This document shows, in pieces, positions 32,405 to 42,827 of a DNA stretch of 64,000 nucleotides (within the stretch, counting starts at the first letter, position 1; each line of letters starts with the position of its first letter). The stretch is from positions 1-64,000 of the forward strand of contig CAFBRK010000327.1 of the NCBI GenBank assembly GCA_903231505.1. The letters run 5' to 3'. The translations under genes were made by a program, and so were the position numbers. The notes under the pieces were generated by a model. That model did no database searches. It saw only the letters and a list, made by a program, of their open reading frames with translations, and had not been told where the DNA came from. Source of the DNA: Olavius algarvensis associated proteobacterium Delta 3 (GTDB lineage Bacteria; Desulfobacterota; Desulfobacteria; Desulfobacterales; CAFBRK01).

Positions 32405-34924
32405 TTAGGTAGCACTGGGAAAGGACAATTCAAAGGTTGTCCCCTTTCCGACCTGGCTGACCACCCGGATCGTGCCGTCATAGTCCTTGACGATGCCGTA
32501 ACTGATGCTCACGCCCAGCCCGGTGCCCTTGCCGACATCCTTGGTGGTAAAAAACGGCTCGAACATTTTATTGATCACTTCCTGGGACATACCGATGCCG
32601 GTGTCGGTAACCGTCACAACGACCTTTCCATTGCGTGAGAGAGATTGTATGGTCAGTCGCTTTTCCACATCACCCTGCCCGGAGACTTGTCCCTTCTGGT
32701 CCATGGCATCCAAGGCATTGGTGACCAGGTTGATGAATACCTGCTCCAACCGGTTGTGATCGGCCATAATCGGCGGCAGGTCCGGGGCCAGTTCAAGGGC
32801 CAGCTCGACCTGGTGCATCTTCAACCGATGCCCCATAACCTTGAACACATCCCGAATGGGTGCGTTGATGTCGATCTTGGACCGGACCACATCCGACTGG
32901 CGTGCAAAATCGCGCATGTGCTGAATAATGCTGGAGGCGCGCTGGACATTGCTGCCGATATCCTCGGCAATGGAAACCAGATCCTCCTCCGTAATCGGCT
33001 GCCCCCGTTTTATCATTTTCTGAAAGAAATCCGCACAGACCTGGATCACATTCAAGGGCTGGTTGATCTCGTGGGCGATCCCCGCGGCCATTTGTCCCAG
33101 TGTGCTCATTTTGCTGGCCTGAACAAGCTGTGTTTCTTTCTCGACACTTTCGGTGATGTCGGTGGTGGCAGCCACCAGCACATTGGTTCCGCCGTAGCTG
33201 GCATAGCTGACATTGATATTTACATAGAAGGGGCGCTGGCCCTTTCGATAATGCCGTTTCTTGGAGAACAGAACCGATTCCCCTTTCGACAGTCGCTTTA
33301 ACCCCTGTATGATTTTGTCATCGTCTTTGTCACCCAGATCGCTGAACGCCATCTCCATGAATTCAGACCGGCCGTAGCCGTAATCGTCCAGGGACCGCTG
33401 GTTCATGTCCAGGATCCGGAAACTCCTGGGTTCCAGGATAAAAGTTGGATTCGGGTCGTTGTTGAACAGGGACCGGTATTTTTCCTCTGACTTTCGGGAC
33501 TGTTCCTGGAGCATGGCGTTTTCTATGGCCACACCGATGCGATTGCCGATTAGTTCGAGCACGTTTTTCTGATCGCGGGTAAACTGGTTCGACAGCTGGC
33601 TCCCGATACGGATCACACCAAAGGTGTGTTTTTCTTTTGTGCTGATCGGTATATAAGCTAGGGATTTTAGCTTCTGCTCCTCGAGAAAGCAGATCTCGTC
33701 GGAGCAACCCTCCGGCAGGTCCTCGAAGATGGTAAATTGATTTTCCTCGGCCACCCGGCTGATAATGCTCGAGTCGTCGACCACATTCAGCTTGGCGCAG
33801 GCATTTTCTGAAAATCCGTAACCGTAGCGAAAGTGAAACCGGCCGTCCGGCTCCTCCAGGTAGACGCAAACCCCATCGGCATCCATAAAATCCTGCACCT
33901 CCCGAATGGCCTGATGGACCGCCCCTTCGATATCCGGTGAGGCGCTCAACGCCGTATAGATGGAGCAGAGCGTGCTGAGCTCCGTAGTGTGGCGCTCCCG
34001 TTCTTCTTCGGCATTTTTATCCTCGGTTTTGTCCCAGAGGGTTTCGATGGCCCCGACAATCGTGCCGTCCGGGGCCTTGATCGGGGCAGCGGTGAACCAG
34101 CACCATTTACCGTCATCCCCCAAGCGCGGGAAAAACCCCTCGGCCTCGAAGGCCCCCTCGATCAGGGCGGACTTTCGCCAATTGGTCGGATAGAGTTTTT
34201 CCACTTCATCGGCCTGGATCTGATCGATAATGACATCGGCCATAACCGGCCGCTCCTGGCTGTAAAATGGAGTCCACTGGCGCCGGGTGCCGATGATCGA
34301 TTCCGCAGACACTCCGGTGAGCCGCTCCACCGCTTTGTTCCAGTGTGTCACCACATGCTCCTGGTTGATGACAAACGTCGGGATGGTACTTCCCTGAATG
34401 ATCTGGCGAAGCGTTTTCTCATGTTCCACCAGGTCCATCTCGATTTCCCGGGAGCGATTGTTGCGCCGGATGATAATCCTGGCGAATCGGTCACAAAGTT
34501 CTGTGAGAATGTCCTCAATTTCGACGACATCATCTTTTTGCTGCTCCAGCCGCTTCAATGTCGTCCGTCGAACCACGTCAATCTGGAGGGAGTCCGACAG
34601 GGATCGGGCCTCAAAATGATCGATCAGGCGGATATGGGGCGGTTTCGTCTGAGAAATGATTTCGGAAAGATTAATGTCCCGGGTCAGTTCCAAAATCGTA
34701 TCGAGATCATCGATGGCATAGAATTCGGTGTAGTCCTTGGTGGTTGGAATTCCCATCACCTGGGCCCACTGAAGGCCTGGAGCCTTCGGATTGGTGTCCG
34801 CTACGGCAACCACTTCGGCTTTCTGATCCTCGAACACGTCGGTGTGAAGAAATTCCAGGAAGGTCAGGCAGAATTCTCCTCCACCGACGATCGCTATTTT
34901 TGAGCCGAGAATGTTGTGGTCCAT
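32405..34924 (-). CDS. Multidomain sensor histidine kinase with an N-terminal Rossmann-like domain
   Basis: 839 residues, no membrane helices. Residues 1-115 look like a dinucleotide-binding Rossmann fold (SKIAIVGGGEFCLTFLEFL, then AEVVAVADTNPKAPGLQWA). Then a helical linker, PAS about 175-305, GAF about 325-480 (LSTLCSIYTALSASPDIEGA), PAS about 490-600, and a kinase core with H-box GIAHEINQPLNVIQ (about 625), N-box NLVTNALDAM, and G-boxes DTGIGM and GTGLGV. A nucleotide-binding head on a kinase suggests sensing of NAD(H) or a related metabolite; that is inference. First kinase of the cluster, ten bases from the next. Confidence 0.92.
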   Translation of the reverse strand: MDHNILGSKIAIVGGGEFCLTFLEFLHTDVFEDQKAEVVAVADTNPKAPGLQWAQVMGIPTTKDYTEFYAIDDLDTILELTRDINLSEIISQTKPPHIRLIDHFEARSLSDSLQIDVVRRTTLKRLEQQKDDVVEIEDILTELCDRFARIIIRRNNRSREIEMDLVEHEKTLRQIIQGSTIPTFVINQEHVVTHWNKAVERLTGVSAESIIGTRRQWTPFYSQERPVMADVIIDQIQADEVEKLYPTNWRKSALIEGAFEAEGFFPRLGDDGKWCWFTAAPIKAPDGTIVGAIETLWDKTEDKNAEEERERHTTELSTLCSIYTALSASPDIEGAVHQAIREVQDFMDADGVCVYLEEPDGRFHFRYGYGFSENACAKLNVVDDSSIISRVAEENQFTIFEDLPEGCSDEICFLEEQKLKSLAYIPISTKEKHTFGVIRIGSQLSNQFTRDQKNVLELIGNRIGVAIENAMLQEQSRKSEEKYRSLFNNDPNPTFILEPRSFRILDMNQRSLDDYGYGRSEFMEMAFSDLGDKDDDKIIQGLKRLSKGESVLFSKKRHYRKGQRPFYVNINVSYASYGGTNVLVAATTDITESVEKETQLVQASKMSTLGQMAAGIAHEINQPLNVIQVCADFFQKMIKRGQPITEEDLVSIAEDIGSNVQRASSIIQHMRDFARQSDVVRSKIDINAPIRDVFKVMGHRLKMHQVELALELAPDLPPIMADHNRLEQVFINLVTNALDAMDQKGQVSGQGDVEKRLTIQSLSRNGKVVVTVTDTGIGMSQEVINKMFEPFFTTKDVGKGTGLGVSISYGIVKDYDGTIRVVSQVGKGTTFELSFPSAT

Positions 34925-34974
34925 GGACTAGCCTATGGTCTGAACACCGGTTTTCTCTTTCGGCAACCTGAAAA

Positions 34975-36504
34975 TTAGAAAAAGATCAGGGTCACGAGAA
35001 CAAAACAGGGGATCAGAAAAACCAGTGAAAACTTTAATATATAGCCAAAAAAGCTCGGCATGGGGGTTCCGGCTTCTTCCGCAATGGATCGGACCATGAA
35101 GTTCGGCGCATTGCCGATGTAGCTGAACGCCCCGAAAAATACGGCCCCTGCGGATATGGCCGCCAAATACACCGCTTTTTCTGTCATCAAAAGCGGCACC
35201 GCTTCGGCTTCACTCATTCCCGGAAAGAAACTTCCCAGCACCGTATTAAAAAACGTCAGGTATGTGGGAGCATTATCCAGGAAACCGGAAAGGGCGCCCG
35301 TCACCCAGAAATAGTGGTGCGGTTCCTTGACGGCATTGATCAAAAAGGCCAGCACCCCTTCGGATCCGGCTTTCAGAATCAGCAGGCACGGAATCATGGT
35401 GATGAAAATGCCGATGAACAGGTAGGCCACCTCGATAATCGGAAACCAGGTAAAATCGTTGTCCTCGCGCAGAGACAACGGAGTGGTCACCAGGGACATG
35501 ATGCCCATAACAATCAGCAGGCCGTCCCGCACCCAGTCCTGAGTCGCCCGGTGAATACCCAGTGTGGTGATCTCTCCCCAGTCGACCACGCCGCTCATGA
35601 GAACCGCTCCAATGACCCCGCCGAGGAACAGAAAATTGTGCACCCCTTCCAGTTTAAGCGGGACCTTTTCTCCCTCCGGCGATGTTACCCCTTCTTTTCG
35701 ATAGTAATACGTATCCAGCACAAAATATATGGCCAGGAGGGCGGCGGAGACCACCAGCATGTGGGGAAGAATCTTGAATGTCCAGAAAAAGCTCACCCCG
35801 TGAAGAAATCCGAGAAACAGGGGCGGGTCACCCAGAGGGGTCAGAGATCCACCCACGTTGGCAACCAGGAAGATGAAAAAGACGACCATGAAGGTCCGAT
35901 TCTTACGATGGCTGTTGGCCCGTAAAAACGGTCGGATCAGAAGCATGGCTGCACCTGTGGTGCCCATCCAGGACGCAAGAAGGGCGCCGATCATCAGGAT
36001 CACTGTATTGACAACGGGGGTGCCCCGGAGGGTGCCTCGCAGCAAGATGCCGCCGGATATGGTATACAGGGACCAGAGCAAAATAATAAATGGTACGTAG
36101 TCGGCCAGGATAATATGAAGAATTTCGTATACGGCAACCCCCCTGAAGGCGATCAGGAAGGGGATGCCGAGGCATGCCGCCCAGAACGCGGAAACTTTGC
36201 CAAAGTGGTGATGCCAGAATTCGGGGAGGATCAACGGACAAAGGGCGATGGAAAGCAGCATACAGGCAAATGGGATACAGCTCCACAGGGGGAGGATCTT
36301 TCCGAGATTGTCGTGGCCGCCATGAGCGGAATCGCCGTGGGCGTCATCATGGGTCTCCGCAGCATGGTCGGAAGACGGGAGCTGATCTTCAGCAGCGTGT
36401 GAGGCGTCCTGAGAGCGTCCACTGGGTTCCGAAGTATACCCCGGACCGGCTATCCATACGAGCGACAGGAAAACCATGGCCGCCAGCCATTTGTTGCTCT
36501 TCAT
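34975..36504 (-). CDS. Sodium:proton antiporter-like membrane protein (CitMHS/NhaD type) with His-rich N-terminal tail
   Basis: 509 residues. Signal-like helix at 1-22, then a periplasmic His/Asp-rich stretch (SDHAAETHDDAHGDSAHGGH, about residues 45-64) and about 11-12 membrane helices. Motifs SGGILLRGTLRGTPVVNT, NVGGSLTPLGDPPLFLGFLH and SGFLDNAPTYLTFFNTVLG are typical of the ion-transporter superfamily used by NhaD-like antiporters and citrate carriers. The His-rich tail may bind metal or sense pH. It heads the block whose kinases and Usp proteins follow, which suggests a link between ion balance and signalling. Confidence 0.88.
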   Translation of the reverse strand: MKSNKWLAAMVFLSLVWIAGPGYTSEPSGRSQDASHAAEDQLPSSDHAAETHDDAHGDSAHGGHDNLGKILPLWSCIPFACMLLSIALCPLILPEFWHHHFGKVSAFWAACLGIPFLIAFRGVAVYEILHIILADYVPFIILLWSLYTISGGILLRGTLRGTPVVNTVILMIGALLASWMGTTGAAMLLIRPFLRANSHRKNRTFMVVFFIFLVANVGGSLTPLGDPPLFLGFLHGVSFFWTFKILPHMLVVSAALLAIYFVLDTYYYRKEGVTSPEGEKVPLKLEGVHNFLFLGGVIGAVLMSGVVDWGEITTLGIHRATQDWVRDGLLIVMGIMSLVTTPLSLREDNDFTWFPIIEVAYLFIGIFITMIPCLLILKAGSEGVLAFLINAVKEPHHYFWVTGALSGFLDNAPTYLTFFNTVLGSFFPGMSEAEAVPLLMTEKAVYLAAISAGAVFFGAFSYIGNAPNFMVRSIAEEAGTPMPSFFGYILKFSLVFLIPCFVLVTLIFF

Positions 36505-37069
36505 GAAATCCTAACCTCCACTTCCGGGCCAACACGACGGTACGTTGATGGCAAAAGCTGCATATCACCTGACAGTCGGTCCCTGTATGCATCGGCGCCG
36601 GGCGGAAGGCCAGTACACGGCCGGTCTCTCAACCGGCTCGATGGGAACACGCCTCAGCGGGAAACCCGGATATCGCATCACATGGAGGCTTCCATGCATG
36701 CCTCGAAACAGCGCCGTTGCCGCTTCAGGTATCAAGGAGTAGACGCCAAACTGGAAAACCCATTGACGACAGACTCAGCTAACAAAAAACACTCACAAAA
36801 GCAAGACGGCAGATTCTGTATTTTCCCGTTACCACTGCACTTTTGGTCCTTATCCATTTGGCTGGAGAAGCGGGTTCGAAGTTTACCCGCCTCCGGCGCT
36901 GCCATCGGCAAGTAACCCTCGAACTTCTCGACTCTGAAATTTTCCTTCCACCCGACTTCGTGACCCCTTCATCCCTCTGTGGTCCCGCCGGCCCGACTGG
37001 CAAATGTCCACTTGCGTTTCGTGAGTTAACACCTGCAAGTGGGGGGTAAATCTGAACTTGGGGGGATAG
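36505..37069. other. Non-coding stretch of about 565 bases before panC
   Basis: No gene is supported. Small open frames on both strands lack ribosome sites and protein-like composition. The antiporter promoter must lie at its left end on the minus strand, but no clear hexamers are visible. Confidence 0.55.
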
Positions 37070-37098
37070 TTGACATCACATCGACCATTGACTATTAG
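37070..37098 (+). promoter_or_regulatory. Sigma70-type promoter upstream of panC
   Basis: TTGACA at 37070-37075, 17 bases, TATTAG at 37093-37098. The expected start near 37105 argues against a TTG at 37114 as the panC start codon. Confidence 0.62.
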
Positions 37099-37230
37099 AT
37101 AGGGTTTGACATTTTGGAGAGTCGCCCTCTATCAGAGGGATGCCCCTCTACAGATAATACGGTCCCTGTCGGACTCGGACCGCCGACCAGGAAAGCAAAC
37201 GCCATCGACGTCATTCAACACATCAAGGAC

Positions 37231-38058
37231 ATGCAAAGGTATGCGGATCGCGTTCGCAGCGATGATCATACGATGGCATTCGTGCCGACCATGGGATTTC
37301 TCCATGAAGGCCACCTGTCGCTGTGTCGAATCGGTCGGGAACGGGGGGATGTCCTGGCCGCCAGTATCTTCGTCAACCCGGCACAATTCGGACCGACCGA
37401 GGATTTTGATACGTATCCGAGAAATCTGGAGCGGGACCTTTCCCTTCTTGAAAAAGAGGGCGTGGACGTTGTTTTCACCCCGACCGAAGCGAATCTGTAT
37501 CCGGAGGGTTATCAGACTTACGTGAACCTGACCCAACTGCCCGAGCATTTGTGCGGGCTGTCGCGCCCGGTTTTTTTCAGGGGGGTGGCGACGGTCGTGA
37601 TCAAACTGTTTCACATCGTCAAACCCCATGTTGCCGTATTCGGAGAAAAAGATTTTCAGCAGCTCCAGGTCATCCGGCGCATGGTGGCGGACCTGGATAT
37701 GGACATCGAGATAGAGGGCGGCCCCATCGTCCGCGAGTCCGACGGCCTGGCGATGAGTTCCCGAAACAGTTATCTCGGTTCAGAGCAGCGACCGGCCGCG
37801 CTGAGTTTGTACCGCGCATTGTGCGCGGCCAAAGACCGGGTGGGTTCCGGGGAAACAGATGCGGCAAAGATCATTCAGGAAGCAACAGAGAGCATCGGAT
37901 CCTATCCGGACACCGACATCGACTATGTAACGGTGTGTGATCCGATCACCCTGGATGACATTTCCCGAATCGATGATCCGGCGCTGATGGCCCTTGCCGT
38001 CAAGGTCGGCCAAACCCGCCTCATCGACAACATGATACTGGCGCCCCCTGGAAAATGA
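37231..38058 (+). CDS. panC: Pantothenate synthetase (pantoate--beta-alanine ligase)
   Basis: Joins pantoate and beta-alanine with ATP to make pantothenate, the coenzyme A precursor. Motifs: FVPTMGFLHEGHLSL with the HxGH site, EKDFQQLQVIRRMVADLDM, and ESDGLAMSSRNSYL. The start is unclear. The first in-frame ATG (37231) leaves the N-terminus about nine residues shorter than the family usually is. The protein-like sequence (IDVIQHIKDM) begins at 37204 with an ATC codon behind AGGAAAG. A TTG at 37114 would give 314 residues but a non-protein-like front. About 275 residues from the ATG. Confidence 0.93.
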   Translation: MQRYADRVRSDDHTMAFVPTMGFLHEGHLSLCRIGRERGDVLAASIFVNPAQFGPTEDFDTYPRNLERDLSLLEKEGVDVVFTPTEANLYPEGYQTYVNLTQLPEHLCGLSRPVFFRGVATVVIKLFHIVKPHVAVFGEKDFQQLQVIRRMVADLDMDIEIEGGPIVRESDGLAMSSRNSYLGSEQRPAALSLYRALCAAKDRVGSGETDAAKIIQEATESIGSYPDTDIDYVTVCDPITLDDISRIDDPALMALAVKVGQTRLIDNMILAPPGK

Positions 38059-38159
38059 TGCAAACGGCATGTAACAACCCGAGTTCGGCAACGCCCGGGT
38101 GAAAAAAATGAGGCACGTGTCAGAGCTTCGAATACACCATCCCAAAAGGAGACTATTTC

Positions 38160-39329
38160 ATGGGCAACGAAACCTTTTACTTTACCTCTGAGTCTGTAAC
38201 CGAAGGTCATCCGGACAAAGTGGCGGATCAGATCTCGGATTCCATCCTGGATGCCATTATCGCCCAGGACAAGAACTGCCGCGTCGCCTGCGAAACCATG
38301 GTGACCACAGGGCTGGCATTTGTGGCCGGGGAAATCACCACCGAGTGTTACGTGGAAATTCCTGAAATCGTTCGATCGACCATAAAGGACATCGGCTATC
38401 ACTCATCCCACATGGGATTCGACTGGAAAACATGCAGCGTGATCACCAGCATCGATCATCAATCGCTGGATATCGCACAGGGCGTAAATGTCGGAGAGGG
38501 CCTGTTTAAGGAGCAGGGAGCCGGCGATCAGGGATTGATGTTCGGTTATGCCACGGACGAAACACCGGAGCTGATGCCGATGCCGGTCACCTATGCCCAC
38601 AAGCTCTGCCAGCGGCTTTCCCAGGTTCGCAAGGACGGCTCGCTGGACTTCCTGCGCCCGGACGGCAAATCCCAGGTCACCATCGAATACGAAAACGGCA
38701 GCCCCAAACGGGTCGACTGCATCGTTATCGCCGCCCAGCACAAACCGGACGTGGACTACGAAGAACTGCGCGACGGGATCATCCAGCGGGTCATCCAGGA
38801 GGTCATCCCCGAAGAGATGACCGACAACCGCACCCGATACTATATCAATGCCACAGGGAGGTTCGTTATCGGCGGCCCCATGGGAGACTGCGGGTTGACC
38901 GGGCGCAAGATCATCGTGGACACCTACGGCGGGCAGGGGAGTCACGGAGGCGGCTGTTTCTCGGGAAAGGACCCTTCCAAGGTGGACCGGAGCGCTTCTT
39001 ACATGGCCCGGCACGTGGCCAAGAATATCGTGGCCGCAGGGCTTGCCAAGAAATGCGAAATTCAGTTTGCCTATGCCATCGGCGTAGCTGAGCCCGTTTC
39101 GATCATGATCGACCTTATGGGCACGGGTAAGGTTCCGAAAGATCGGGTAAAGGATATCGTCCGGGAGGTGTTTGACCTGCGCCCGGCGGCCATTATCGAA
39201 TACCTGGATCTGCAGCGTCCGATATTTAAGAAAACGGCCGCCTATGGCCACTTTGGCCGCAATGAACCGGAGTTTTCCTGGGAAAAGATCACAAAAGCCG
39301 ACATTCTGCGGGAAAAGGCGGGTTTGTAA
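38160..39329 (+). CDS. metK: S-adenosylmethionine synthetase
   Basis: Makes SAM from methionine and ATP. 389 residues, full length. Motifs: [19 protein letters not shown] (residues 14-32), [12 protein letters not shown] (about 120-131) and [20 protein letters not shown] (the GGGAFSGKD P-loop, with Cys for Ala). The ATG follows AAAAGGAGA. It is followed by a terminator and ahcY, so SAM synthesis and recycling of its product lie side by side. Confidence 0.97.
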   Translation: MGNETFYFTSESVTEGHPDKVADQISDSILDAIIAQDKNCRVACETMVTTGLAFVAGEITTECYVEIPEIVRSTIKDIGYHSSHMGFDWKTCSVITSIDHQSLDIAQGVNVGEGLFKEQGAGDQGLMFGYATDETPELMPMPVTYAHKLCQRLSQVRKDGSLDFLRPDGKSQVTIEYENGSPKRVDCIVIAAQHKPDVDYEELRDGIIQRVIQEVIPEEMTDNRTRYYINATGRFVIGGPMGDCGLTGRKIIVDTYGGQGSHGGGCFSGKDPSKVDRSASYMARHVAKNIVAAGLAKKCEIQFAYAIGVAEPVSIMIDLMGTGKVPKDRVKDIVREVFDLRPAAIIEYLDLQRPIFKKTAAYGHFGRNEPEFSWEKITKADILREKAGL

Positions 39330-39356
39330 CCGGATAGACACCCTAACACCGAGAAA

Positions 39357-39385
39357 ACCGGGCTTTGCCGACGCCCGGTTTTTTT
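39357..39385 (+). terminator. Rho-independent terminator after metK
   Basis: Stem ACCGGGC (39357-39363) and GCCCGGT (39373-39379), nine-base loop, followed by six T. The ahcY ribosome site begins about 30 bases later, so ahcY either depends on read-through or has a promoter hidden here. Confidence 0.85.
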
Positions 39386-39387
39386 GA

Positions 39388-40683
<1,296 letters not shown>

Positions 40684-40932
40684 GACTGTGGACCCGTGTG
40701 CCCGTTGACCGGTTAGCCCGCGCTTCCGGCGTAGCTATATAGGAGCGACTTGTCCCGTTCTCTTGTGCGGCGTAGTTAAAACGAAGACGTTAGCTGGAAG
40801 AGCGACCTGTGGGGTCGAAGCCCCAAGCCCCCAAAAGGGGTGGGCCCGCTTGTCCTGCAAAGCCCGTGGGGCGGAGTCCGGTTTGCCGGTCCACCGCCTG
40901 ACCAGGTCTACAAGTGATAGAAACGGAAAAAA
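40684..40932. other. Gap after ahcY with partial composite repeat
   Basis: The first 40 bases carry heptad-like units (CCCGTGTGCCCGTTGACCGG), as in the composite repeat elsewhere. The rest has several GC-rich small hairpins and no gene. Confidence 0.5.
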
Positions 40933-40957
40933 GCCTCCGGAAAATCCGGAGGCTTTT
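40933..40957 (+). terminator. Rho-independent terminator between ahcY and a convergent gene
   Basis: GCCTCCGGA (40933-40941) and TCCGGAGGC (40945-40953), three-base loop, TTTT after it and AAAAAA before it, so it can act on both strands. Confidence 0.88.
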
Positions 40958-40990
40958 CCTTTCCTGAAAAGATTTCATGAATTTAACCGG

Positions 40991-41284
40991 TCAGAGGACC
41001 AGCAGACACATCCCCGCGCCGAATCCCAGCACCGGGAATCCGACTTTCAGGTCCAGCTCCGTTAATCCCGGTTTTCCGCTCTGAGCTTTCCCTTTAGCGT
41101 TATGTACCCGGAGAACGATGCTGAGAGTGTAGAGCGTCATCGTGGAAGCCGCCACCAGGAGAAATTCGCTGGTACCTGGAAATCGGTTGAACATAACAAA
41201 AAGGGCGGAAATCAGAATTCCTGAAATCAATGAAATAACAATCCAGCTCTGTTCGTTTTTCCAAATCGCTCCGGCTAATCTCAT
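40991..41284 (-). CDS. Small membrane protein, unknown function
   Basis: 97 residues with three hydrophobic segments (about 15-31, 40-60 and 82-97). The stop is followed by the bidirectional terminator. No family recognised. About 65 bases downstream of the tRNA-binding-domain gene on the same strand. Confidence 0.68.
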   Translation of the reverse strand: MRLAGAIWKNEQSWIVISLISGILISALFVMFNRFPGTSEFLLVAASTMTLYTLSIVLRVHNAKGKAQSGKPGLTELDLKVGFPVLGFGAGMCLLVL

Positions 41285-41348
41285 TACCTACCCCCATGAA
41301 AATTTCCAATAACTCTATCGCCTGAGACCATATCTCACAACGCTCAGT

Positions 41349-41702
41349 CTAACCACATCGAGAGCCATCCGGCACCCGCTTTTCCGGAACAGCGAGCACC
41401 GGCGTAATGCCGTCGGCATACCCGATATCAAACAGCATCCCTTCGGATACCTCGCCCATCATTTTGCGTGGCTCCAGATTGACCACAAACAATGCCTGGC
41501 TGCCTTCAATCTCAGCGGGATTGGAACGCTCCTGTTTAATGCCTGCCAGAATGTTCCGCTGGTGATCGCCAAAAGAGACCACCAGTCGAACCAGCTTATC
41601 CGAGCCTTTGATGCCCTCGATGCGCTGGATCGTGCCGACCCGGATGTCTAATTTATCAAATTCATCGAATGATACGATCGGTTTAACGGGAGCTGTTTCC
41701 AA
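41349..41702 (-). CDS. tRNA-binding-domain protein (CsaA/YgjH type)
   Basis: 117-residue OB-fold protein like the C-terminal tRNA-binding domain of MetG: FDKLDIRVGTIQRIEGIKGS at residues 14-33, ILAGIKQERSNPAEIEG and FVVNLEPRKMMGEVSEGMLF. Such stand-alone domains bind tRNA, and CsaA homologues act as chaperones for exported proteins. Starts three bases after the pirin gene, so the two are likely co-transcribed. Confidence 0.9.
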   Translation of the reverse strand: METAPVKPIVSFDEFDKLDIRVGTIQRIEGIKGSDKLVRLVVSFGDHQRNILAGIKQERSNPAEIEGSQALFVVNLEPRKMMGEVSEGMLFDIGYADGITPVLAVPEKRVPDGSRCG

Positions 41703-41704
41703 TT

Positions 41705-42625
41705 TTAGGTCTCCACTTCTTTATGCTTTAAAAAGGTCCCCTGGCGATATTCTTCGAAAGCAATCCGGAGTTCCTCCTGGGTGTTCATGACGATGGGGCC
41801 TTGCCAGGCGACAGGCTCCCCGATGGGCTTCCCTGAAATCAATAGAAAGCGCCCCGGCTCATCTCCGGTGCTGACCGTGACATGACTGCCATCCCCGAAA
41901 ACGGCCAGGGTTTCATTACCCAAAAAGGCGCCTCGTTCCATATCGAAGTAGTTGACACCTTCAACCTCATAGCTGAAGGCTTCCTTTTCTCCACAAAAAC
42001 AGGCACTTCCAGCGATGACATATGCCATCACCGTGTGTCCCGGCGTGGTCGGATGGGAATAATCCGTGTTTTCGGGAAGAGAAATATCGAGATATTCAGG
42101 TTCGATGACGATATCCTTGACCGGTCCTTGGGTGCCTGCCACCGTTCCGCTGATGATCCCGATCTCCACCCTGTTATCCAGTGTCACTTTGGGTATCTCC
42201 CCGGCTTTGACATCCCGGTACCGGGGCGGCATCATTTTTTGTGAGGCCGGAAGATTGGCCCAGAGCTGAAAGCCTTCCATCTTTCCGTCCTGCCCCCCCT
42301 TGGGCATTTCCTGGTGGACAATGCCGCTTCCGGCCGTCATCCACTGCACGTCACCGGATGTGATATGGCCCGTGTTCCCCATGCTGTCGCCATGTTCCAC
42401 ATCGCCTTCAAGGACATAGGTGATGGTCTCGATGCCGCGATGGGGATGCCACGGGAAGCCCTGTTGGTAATGGGCTGGAATGTCGGAGCGGAAGTCATCC
42501 AAAAGCAAAAAGGGATCGAACAAGCGGGTTTGGCCGAACCCAAATGCCCGTTTAAGGTGAACCCCGGCACTTTCGATGACCGGCTTGCTTTTAAAAATTT
42601 TACGAATTTTTCGTTGGGATTCCAT
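41705..42625 (-). CDS. Pirin-family protein
   Basis: 306-residue bicupin. The N-terminal cupin carries the metal ligands in HPHRGIETITYVLEGDVEHGD (HxH and E near residues 60-80) and AGSGIVHQEMPK; the pirin C-terminal cupin begins near residue 180. Some pirins oxidise quercetin and others bind transcription regulators. The role here cannot be told from context. Confidence 0.93.
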   Translation of the reverse strand: MESQRKIRKIFKSKPVIESAGVHLKRAFGFGQTRLFDPFLLLDDFRSDIPAHYQQGFPWHPHRGIETITYVLEGDVEHGDSMGNTGHITSGDVQWMTAGSGIVHQEMPKGGQDGKMEGFQLWANLPASQKMMPPRYRDVKAGEIPKVTLDNRVEIGIISGTVAGTQGPVKDIVIEPEYLDISLPENTDYSHPTTPGHTVMAYVIAGSACFCGEKEAFSYEVEGVNYFDMERGAFLGNETLAVFGDGSHVTVSTGDEPGRFLLISGKPIGEPVAWQGPIVMNTQEELRIAFEEYRQGTFLKHKEVET

Positions 42626-42827
42626 CGGCGTGACCTCCTCTCAGCAGTGAAACGAAACTAACGGGGACGGTCCGTTATTTCAACGAAACCCTCGGGGCCA
42701 TTCACACGGTACGGTCAAAAGGGGGGAGTAAGGGCCGAATATGCCATCGGGCAGAGGATGTCAATGGGAAATGATTGTCAGATCGTACAGGCCTGTAGGG
42801 ATCATTCATTAATCCTTCCCCATTAAG

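Noticed and set aside
38059-38159. SAM riboswitch before metK
   Set aside because: The 100-base leader has one imperfect hairpin and none of the conserved SAM-I, SAM-II or SAM-IV core motifs.
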